Shown here: in pieces, positions 58,387 to 64,000 of the stretch
Layout of the letters: the number at the start of each line of letters is the position of its first letter
Numbering within the stretch: the stretch's first letter is position 1
Source of the DNA: an uncultured Eubacteriales bacterium
GTDB taxonomy: Bacteria > Bacillota > Clostridia > Oscillospirales > Oscillospiraceae
Reading direction: 5' to 3'
Assembly: GCA_900549405.1 (NCBI GenBank)
Contig: URNZ01000003.1
Span: 16,179 to 80,178 of the forward strand
DNA length: 64,000 nucleotides
Notes under the pieces: generated by a model
The model's database searches: none
Told to the model about the DNA's origin: nothing
The model's input: only the letters and a program-made list of their open reading frames with translations
Position numbers and translations under genes: made by a program

Positions 58387-61179
58387 TTATTTTTCCGTCA
58401 ACCCCTGATACATCCGCATCAGCTCCGCCACACAGGCGCTTTCGCTGTTCAGCTTTCCCCAAAAACCATATGCCTGCATCACGGCCTTGTCGTTCTGCTG
58501 GTGGGCCTTGCGCAGCTCCGGGGGCATGGTCGCCTCGTCGTACAGGTCGGCAAGACTGCAATCCGGGTAAAGCTCCCGGGCGTCCAAGATCGCCTGTGCG
58601 GTCTGCTCGATTCTGGCCTTCTGTTCGTCCGTGGGCGTGGGCCAGGGGAAGTTGTTGTAAACCACGTCTTTGGAATAGCGATAGTCGCTTTTCAATCGGC
58701 CACACACGGCACGCATCCATGCCATGTGGACATTAGAGGTCAGGATACCCAAGTGATAAAGCGTGGCATCAGGAATGATAAACACAAGGTCACTACAAAG
58801 CGTATCTGAATTCATAAACCCCATGGGAATATACCGACGTTTTTCTGAAGAGACTTTCGGCATCAAAATATACCTATCATGTGGCATATTCTCAACATGA
58901 AATCTTGTCGGTCTGTCTGCCAGCTTTACAGTTCCGGCACTTTTGCTGGCAAGCCGCAATTCACGGACCGCTTCTACACGCTTCAGGCACTCCGGCATTT
59001 TCCGAAGTTCACTGGGCGAACAATCACCAAGCCACAGACAATAGCGAGGGCAACGATTGATAAATTCCTGTGAGCCATACCAAGGTCTGAAATACTGCTT
59101 AGATTGCGGCTCTTTCTGAATAAATGCGTCCATTTCTTCTTTTGTGAATAGATAGTTTCCGCCATCAATGGGTTTGTTGCCGATTCCGATTTGGGGCACA
59201 TCACATAGCGGCTTATTTCTGCTCTCTACAAATACGTTGTCGGCATCCAGCAAATATCCGTTGATATTCTTGACGATTTGGATGCGGTCACTGGAGTACA
59301 GAACTTTTTCCGCAGAGTTGGGCGCGGTGCTGAATCCGATGATGACGCAGTGAACGTGGGCCTTGATCTTAGCCTCGCTGTCCCAACGGAAGGTGCGGTG
59401 GGCAAAATCGATATGAACGCCGGCTTCAAACAGCGGCTTCCAAAGATTTGCGACACTTTCCCCCTGAGAGACGGAATTTGTGGAAACAAGTGCGCTGCGA
59501 ATAGCCGTCCCCTGCATCAGGTCGGTTGTTTTCTTATACCAACAGCAGACATAATCCAGATTTCCAGCGTTTTTCCACCCGTCGAAAATCAGATTGACAT
59601 CCGCCTTTTGGTCTGCGTTCATGAGGCGCGCCCCCACAAACGGCGGGTTTCCCATGATATAGTTTAGTTTCCCTTTGGGTACAACATCCTCCCAGTTCAG
59701 GCGCAGGGCGTTGGCCTCGGTGATGTTGGCGTAGGATTTCAGGGGGAGGAAGTCGATCTGATGGGCGACGATGTCCTCGGTCTCTTTCAGCATCTGACTC
59801 TCGGCGATCCACAGGGCGGTCTTGGCCACGGTGGCGGCGAAGTCGTTGATCTCGATGCCGTAGAACTGGTGGATGGAGACCTGGATGGGGTTTGCAAAGT
59901 CGCCCATGGTGATCTGGTCGGTCTGGCAGCGCAGGGCGTCGTTTTCCAGCCGCCGCAGAGAGATGTAACTCTCCGTGAGGAAGTTGCCGGAGCCGCAGGC
60001 GGGGTCTAAGAAGGTCAGGCCTGCCAGCTTGTCCTGATAGGCGGCCAGCCTTGCCTCTCGGGTCCGTTCCACCGGAATGCGTTTGATCTCCTCCAGCTCG
60101 GCTTTCAGGCCGTTTAAGAACAGGGGGTCGATGACCTTGTGGATGTTCTCGATGCTGGTGTAGTGCATCCCGCCGGAGCGGCGGGTGTCCGGGTTCAGGG
60201 TGCTCTCGAATACGGCGCCGAAGATGGTGGGGCTGATGGCGGACCAGTCAAAGTCCTGGCTGGCCTTGGAGAGCAGAAGGCTTTTCAGCTCCTCGGTAAA
60301 GGGCGGGATCTCGATGTCCTCGTCGGCGAACAGGCCGCCGTTGACATAGGGGAAGGCAGCCAGGGTGGGGTTGTCGTCAAAGAGGTATTTGTCCCGGTCC
60401 TGGGGCTTTTGGTCCAGGGTGCGGAACAGTTCTACCAGGGCCTTTCGGATGCCGTGGGCGGGGATGTCCCTCAGATAGTCGTGGAACATATCCCGGCGGT
60501 GGTTGAAAATGCCCGCATCCTCGGCATACAGGCAGAACACCAGCCGGACGCACAGGGCGTTCAGGCTTTTCAGCGTCTTTGGGTCGGTGGGGTCCTTGTA
60601 CTGCTGCAAGAGGGCATCATACAGCACGCCCACCAGCTCGCCGGCTTGGAGAGAGACCTTTTCTTCATGCTTGATGGCATCGCTGCCGGTGTTCACCAGG
60701 AAATTCAGCTTGGAGCAGTCTGCGGCCAGGTCGGCCAGGGTCAGCACCTCCGGCTCCCCGTTGGGGAAGTTCATGTCGTGGACCTCAAAGGTCTGGAAGT
60801 TGCACACCACGATCCACCGGGGCTGCTCCGACTGGGGCAGATAGGCCCCATACCGCCGGGCCTGCTGATAGGGGGACAGGAGGGAGCCGTCGGACTGCTT
60901 ATAGCCCCGGGTCAGCACGATGTCCTTGCCCTTCTGCTCCACCAGCACCCGGGTCTGGGGGATGTAGCCGTCGATGAATTTGGTGGTGCGCTTCCCCGTG
61001 CGGGGGTCATCCACCTCCACACGGCGCTCGAAGCTGATGTACTTCTCCGGCTCCTCCACCCCAAAGACCTTTTGCAGCAGCGCCAGCCAGAACGCCTGGG
61101 TCTCCTGCTTCTCGTCCCCGCGGTCCTCCCAGTCCGCCGCAAATTGTCTCGCCGCCGCCCGCTGCTGCACGTCCGTCAT
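58387..61179 (-). CDS. MmeI-like single-chain restriction-modification enzyme (type IIG/IIL)
   Basis: A 930-residue protein of the MmeI group (MmeI itself has 919). N-terminal nuclease D70...E81-Q-K83 (FIDGYIPQTRVLVEQKGK), helical connector (about 170-370), gamma-type adenine methyltransferase with motif I LDPACGSGNF (391-400) and IV NPPF (511-514), then a target recognition domain (about 600-830) and a C-terminal helical end. It should methylate adenine on one strand of an asymmetric site and cut at a distance in unmodified DNA. ATG 61179 has AGGAGGG; the 23 codons open before it do not. The recognition part is AT-rich (22 G/C in 59101-59160), unlike the ends of the gene, suggesting exchange of specificity. 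Confidence 0.92.
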   Translation of the reverse strand: MTDVQQRAAARQFAADWEDRGDEKQETQAFWLALLQKVFGVEEPEKYISFERRVEVDDPRTGKRTTKFIDGYIPQTRVLVEQKGKDIVLTRGYKQSDGSLLSPYQQARRYGAYLPQSEQPRWIVVCNFQTFEVHDMNFPNGEPEVLTLADLAADCSKLNFLVNTGSDAIKHEEKVSLQAGELVGVLYDALLQQYKDPTDPKTLKSLNALCVRLVFCLYAEDAGIFNHRRDMFHDYLRDIPAHGIRKALVELFRTLDQKPQDRDKYLFDDNPTLAAFPYVNGGLFADEDIEIPPFTEELKSLLLSKASQDFDWSAISPTIFGAVFESTLNPDTRRSGGMHYTSIENIHKVIDPLFLNGLKAELEEIKRIPVERTREARLAAYQDKLAGLTFLDPACGSGNFLTESYISLRRLENDALRCQTDQITMGDFANPIQVSIHQFYGIEINDFAATVAKTALWIAESQMLKETEDIVAHQIDFLPLKSYANITEANALRLNWEDVVPKGKLNYIMGNPPFVGARLMNADQKADVNLIFDGWKNAGNLDYVCCWYKKTTDLMQGTAIRSALVSTNSVSQGESVANLWKPLFEAGVHIDFAHRTFRWDSEAKIKAHVHCVIIGFSTAPNSAEKVLYSSDRIQIVKNINGYLLDADNVFVESRNKPLCDVPQIGIGNKPIDGGNYLFTKEEMDAFIQKEPQSKQYFRPWYGSQEFINRCPRYCLWLGDCSPSELRKMPECLKRVEAVRELRLASKSAGTVKLADRPTRFHVENMPHDRYILMPKVSSEKRRYIPMGFMNSDTLCSDLVFIIPDATLYHLGILTSNVHMAWMRAVCGRLKSDYRYSKDVVYNNFPWPTPTDEQKARIEQTAQAILDARELYPDCSLADLYDEATMPPELRKAHQQNDKAVMQAYGFWGKLNSESACVAELMRMYQGLTEK

Positions 61180-61215
61180 GGTGTAAGCCCTCCTGAATTC
61201 ATGTTTTCTGGCAAT

Positions 61216-61243
61216 ATCATACCATATTGCGGCAGAGTTGGAA
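61216..61243 (-). promoter_or_regulatory. Candidate promoter of the MmeI-like operon
   Basis: Minus strand TTCCAA (61238-61243), 16 bases, TATGAT (61216-61221), about 37 bases before the start codon. Confidence 0.45.
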
Positions 61244-61337
61244 AGCACTTTGCACAGAAGCGGGCGGGCGAGAAAAGATTCCAGTATAACCGATAAAATG
61301 AACTAAAATAAAAATTTGTCTGTTATATCGAATAAAA

Positions 61338-61379
61338 TCGGAAAATCCGATTGAAATTTCACTGTAACTTTGATAAGAT
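61338..61379 (+). promoter_or_regulatory. Promoter with palindrome before the DUF4143 ATPase
   Basis: TTGAAA (61351-61356), 17 bases, TAAGAT (61374-61379). ATCGG-N5-CCGAT (61338-61352) touches the -35 box and may be an operator. The rest of the 224-base divergent region is AT-rich. Confidence 0.6.
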
Positions 61380-61403
61380 GGGTTTAAAGTGAGGTGACGG
61401 TCT

Positions 61404-62618
61404 GTGATAAAGCGGGAATCTTATATGCGGCGCATCCGGCCCTTTATCAACGGCGAGCTGGTCAAGGTGATGACGGGCATCCGGCGCAGCGGGAAATCGG
61501 TGATGCTGGAGCTGGTGAAGCAGGAGCTGCTGGAGATGGGGGTGGAGAAGGCGCAGTTTATCTCCATCAACTTCGAGGACATGCGCTATCTGCACCTGTG
61601 TACGGCCCAGGTCCTGCACCAGGAGATCTTGACCCGGGCCGAGGGCATAGCGGGCAAGGTCTATCTGTTCTTCGACGAGATACAGGAGGTAAAGGACTGG
61701 GAGAAGTGCGTCAACTCCCTGCGGGTGGCCCTGGACTGCGACATCTACATCACCGGCTCCAACGCCAAGCTGCTCTCCGGGGAGCTGGCGACCTATCTGG
61801 GCGGGCGCTATGTGGAGTTTGTGATCTATCCCTTCTCCTTTGCGGAATTTCTGGAGCTGTACCGGCCCACCGATCCCCAGGCCACGGCGGGGCAGTGCTT
61901 TCAGCAGTATCTGCTCTTCGGCGGGATGCCCTATCTGTCCCGGCTGAACTATCAGGAGGAGCCGGTCCGGCAGTATCTCAGCGACCTGTACGACTCGGTG
62001 CAGCTGAAGGATATCATCAAGCGCAACAAGGTCCGGGACGTGGACCTGCTGGAGCGCATCCTGGCCTATGTGATGGCCAACGTGGGGACGACTTTTTCGG
62101 CGGGCTCTCTGGCCAAGTTTTTCAAGAGCGAGCAGCGCAGCGTGTCGCCGGAGACGGTGCTGAACTATATCCGCTATTGCTGCGACGCCTATCTGTTCTA
62201 TCAGGTAAAGCGCCAGGACTTGCAGGGCAAGCAGATCTTGGCCACCAGCGAGAAATATTACATCGCCGACCACGGCATCCGGGAGGCGGTGTTCGGCGGG
62301 AACATGCGGGACATCAACCTGGTGCTGGAGAACATCGTGTTTCTGGAGCTGCTCCGCCGGGGCTATACCGTCACGGTGGGCAAGGCTGGGGAGAAAGAGG
62401 TGGACTTCGTCTGTGACAAGCGGGGGGAGAAGCTCTATGTCCAGGTGACCTATCTGCTGGCCTCGGAGGAGACCATCGCCCGGGAGTTCGGCGTCTATGA
62501 CAGCATCCGGGACAATTTCCCCAAGTATGTGGTCTCCATGGACGAGCTGGACTTGAGCCGCAGCGGCATCAAGCACCGGAACATCCGGGATTTTCTCCTG
62601 GCGGAGCGTTGGGATTAA
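61404..62618 (+). CDS. AAA ATPase with DUF4143 domain
   Basis: A 404-residue protein of the AAA_14/DUF4143 family. Walker A GIRRSGKSV (about 25-33), Walker B VYLFFDEIQE, sensor-like YITGSNAKLLSGE, then a winged-helix stretch (about 215-270) and a DUF4143 domain with the nuclease-like EVDFVCDKRGEKLYVQVTY (a PD-(D/E)xK-like pattern with Gln for Lys). Such proteins are very common in anaerobes and often repeated in a genome; their function is not known, though they are seen around mobile or defence regions. GTG 61404 follows GAGGTGA. Confidence 0.87.
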   Translation: MIKRESYMRRIRPFINGELVKVMTGIRRSGKSVMLELVKQELLEMGVEKAQFISINFEDMRYLHLCTAQVLHQEILTRAEGIAGKVYLFFDEIQEVKDWEKCVNSLRVALDCDIYITGSNAKLLSGELATYLGGRYVEFVIYPFSFAEFLELYRPTDPQATAGQCFQQYLLFGGMPYLSRLNYQEEPVRQYLSDLYDSVQLKDIIKRNKVRDVDLLERILAYVMANVGTTFSAGSLAKFFKSEQRSVSPETVLNYIRYCCDAYLFYQVKRQDLQGKQILATSEKYYIADHGIREAVFGGNMRDINLVLENIVFLELLRRGYTVTVGKAGEKEVDFVCDKRGEKLYVQVTYLLASEETIAREFGVYDSIRDNFPKYVVSMDELDLSRSGIKHRNIRDFLLAERWD

Positions 62619-62650
62619 CGACAAGAAAAATCGAAGATAAGACAGAAAAA

Positions 62651-62690
62651 CGCCCCCGGGCAACGGCACGAAAACCGTCGCACGGGGGCG
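62651..62690. terminator. Strong terminator between the ATPase and the hybrid kinase
   Basis: CGCCCCCG (62651-62658) pairs with CGGGGGCG (62683-62690) around an inner CAACGG/CCGTCG stem. T tract of five on the minus strand (TTTTTC) and a weaker one on the plus strand, so it mainly serves the kinase gene. Confidence 0.85.
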
Positions 62691-62703
62691 CTGTTTCTTT
62701 GGT

Positions 62704-64000
62704 TCACTGGGGCAGACACTTTAAAATGCCCCGGCGGAGCTTTTCTTCGCCCAGGGGCTTGGACAGGTGGTCGGTCATGCCGGCCTGGCGGCACTGGGCC
62801 ACGTCGTCGGCGAAGACGTTGGCCGTCATGGCCAGGATGGGCACGGTCTTGGCGTCGGGCCGGGGCAGGGCGCGGATGCGGCGGGTGGCCTCCAGGCCGT
62901 TCATCACGGGCATCATCACGTCCATCAGGATCACGTCAATCTCACCGGGCCGGGAGGACTGGAAGATGTCCAGGGCCTGCTGGCCGTTCCAGGCCTGGAT
63001 GATGCTGGCCCCCGCGTCCTGAAGGAAGAACTGGGCGATCTCCATGTTCAGGGCGTTGTCCTCGGTGAGCAGCACGGTGACGCCGTCCAGAGACCGGGTT
63101 GGCTCTGCCGCAGCGGCGGGGGCGGCCTGCTGGGGCGGCTGGGCCAGGGGGAGGGGCAGCTCCACGGTGAAGGTGGTGCCCACGCCGGGGGCGCTGTCCA
63201 CCTGGATGGAGCCGTTCATGCGGGTGACCAGCTCCTTCACGATGGACATGCCCAGGCCCGTGCCCTGATACAGGGTGCGGGCGCCGGGGTGCTCCTGGCT
63301 GAAGGGCTGGAACAGGCTGTTTTTCGCAAACTCCGGGCTCATGCCCACGCCGGTGTCCTGGATCTTGAATTCAAAAACGGCGGCGTCATCCTGGACGGAG
63401 CGCCGGGTGACCCAGGTGTCGATGGTCCCGCCCTGCTTGTTATAGCGCACGGAGTTGCTGAACAGGTTCAGCAGGATCTGCCGCAGGTGGAGGGGGCTGC
63501 CCAGCACCCAGACAGGCTCCTGGGCCAGGGGGTGGCAGCGATAGGTCAGGCCGGTGCCCTCCACCAGGGACTCGTCCAGGGCGCGCACCTGGCTCAGCAG
63601 ATCGGTCAGGTCGAAGGGGATGTGCTCTAGCTGGATGTGGCCGCTCTCCAGCTTGCTCATGTCCAGCACGTCATTGATAAGGGACAGCAGATGCTGGGAG
63701 GAGGCCTGGACCTTTTCCAGACACCGGTCCACCGTGGCCCGGTCCTCCCGGTTTTTCTGGATGATGGACAGCATGCCCATGATACCGTTGATGGGGGTGC
63801 GGATGTCGTGGGACATGCGGCTTAAAAACTCCGTTTTGGCCTGGTTGGCGGAGGTGGCCTGGTCATAGGCGGCCTGGAGCCGGGCGTTCTCCTCCTGCTC
63901 CCGCTGGTGGAACTGGGTGGTGTCCTTCAGCAGGATCAGACCGTGGACCACGGCGCTCTCCTGGCCGGTGACGGGGTCATAGACCAGCCCGTCGGACATG
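62704..64000 (-). CDS. Hybrid sensor histidine kinase, C-terminal part (cut by the window edge)
   Basis: At least 431 residues: coiled linker (AQ-rich, about 30-55), HisKA with FLSRMSHDIRTPINGI (phospho-acceptor His), ATPase domain with NLFSNSVRYN, DTGVGMSP and GTGLGMSIVKELV, an Ala/Pro linker and a C-terminal receiver with VLLTEDNALNMEIAQFF and the acceptor aspartate in VILMDVMMPVMNG. The start is beyond 64000; the Met at 63999 is only the first in the window. Probably preceded by PAS or membrane sensor domains. The target of phosphorelay is unknown. Confidence 0.93.
   Translation of the reverse strand, partial: MSDGLVYDPVTGQESAVVHGLILLKDTTQFHQREQEENARLQAAYDQATSANQAKTEFLSRMSHDIRTPINGIMGMLSIIQKNREDRATVDRCLEKVQASSQHLLSLINDVLDMSKLESGHIQLEHIPFDLTDLLSQVRALDESLVEGTGLTYRCHPLAQEPVWVLGSPLHLRQILLNLFSNSVRYNKQGGTIDTWVTRRSVQDDAAVFEFKIQDTGVGMSPEFAKNSLFQPFSQEHPGARTLYQGTGLGMSIVKELVTRMNGSIQVDSAPGVGTTFTVELPLPLAQPPQQAAPAAAAEPTRSLDGVTVLLTEDNALNMEIAQFFLQDAGASIIQAWNGQQALDIFQSSRPGEIDVILMDVMMPVMNGLEATRRIRALPRPDAKTVPILAMTANVFADDVAQCRQAGMTDHLSKPLGEEKLRRGILKCLPQ

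Noticed and set aside
57752-62618. Prophage or integrated mobile element
   Set aside because: No integrase, attachment repeats, phage structural or conjugation genes; only restriction-type genes with atypical composition.

Overview
The window looks like a chromosomal segment of a high-GC Gram-positive anaerobe of the Oscillospiraceae (Flavonifractor/Lawsonibacter/Intestinimonas type). This is inferred from the GC-rich Firmicutes codon use, AGGAGG ribosome sites, SLH-domain surface proteins with a CsaB-type pyruvyl transferase, the dprA-topA-trmFO order, a TPP riboswitch in front of thiW, split chromate transporters and dispersed palindromic repeats. I saw no rRNA, tRNA, CRISPR array, transposase or phage genes. 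Most of the window is core genome; the accessory parts are about 54.1-55.3 kb and 57.7-62.6 kb.

Layout. 0-9 kb: a small membrane protein, a PLP aminotransferase, a LysR regulator preceded by a promoter/operator/terminator module without an ORF (candidate small RNA), an SseB-like protein, a QueT-type transporter behind a structured leader, FtsH, a TPP-riboswitch-controlled ThiW and an atypical sensor kinase. 9-21 kb: gap (GAPDH), a large SLH surface protein, a YheO/DauR-like regulator beside ridA, a DUF362 protein, a diguanylate cyclase, a membrane protein behind a candidate ECF promoter, an ECF sigma/anti-sigma pair, an acyl-CoA synthetase with a palindromic operator at its promoter, and a 46-residue small protein. 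21-32 kb: a minus-strand envelope operon (murJ, O-antigen-ligase-like protein, GT4, two DUF4330 proteins, GT4-CsaB fusion), transcribed divergently from a phosphodiester-glycosidase/SLH/SH3 surface protein, then galE. CsaB pyruvylates the secondary wall polymer that SLH domains bind, so anchor synthesis and anchored proteins lie together.

33-43 kb: TrmH-type methyltransferase, MFS carrier, dprA, topA with a lysine/alanine-rich tail, trmFO, plsX, a MATE exporter and a cluster of palindromic repeats. 43-50 kb: a complete phosphate regulon (pstSCAB, phoU, response regulator, histidine kinase) behind a candidate Pho box. 50-57.6 kb: amidohydrolase, sodium:solute symporter, NhaC antiporter, an AT-richer pair (membrane-tethered XRE regulator plus secreted protein), a two-gene chromate transporter and ychF.

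57.7-64 kb: an MmeI-like single-chain restriction-modification enzyme with an AT-rich specificity region, a tightly coupled unknown AT-rich gene, a divergent DUF4143 ATPase, and a hybrid histidine kinase cut by the right edge. The best candidates for something undescribed are the gene partnered with the MmeI-like enzyme, the C-rich candidate RNA upstream of the LysR gene, the ECF-sigma target promoter, and the XRE/secreted-protein pair.
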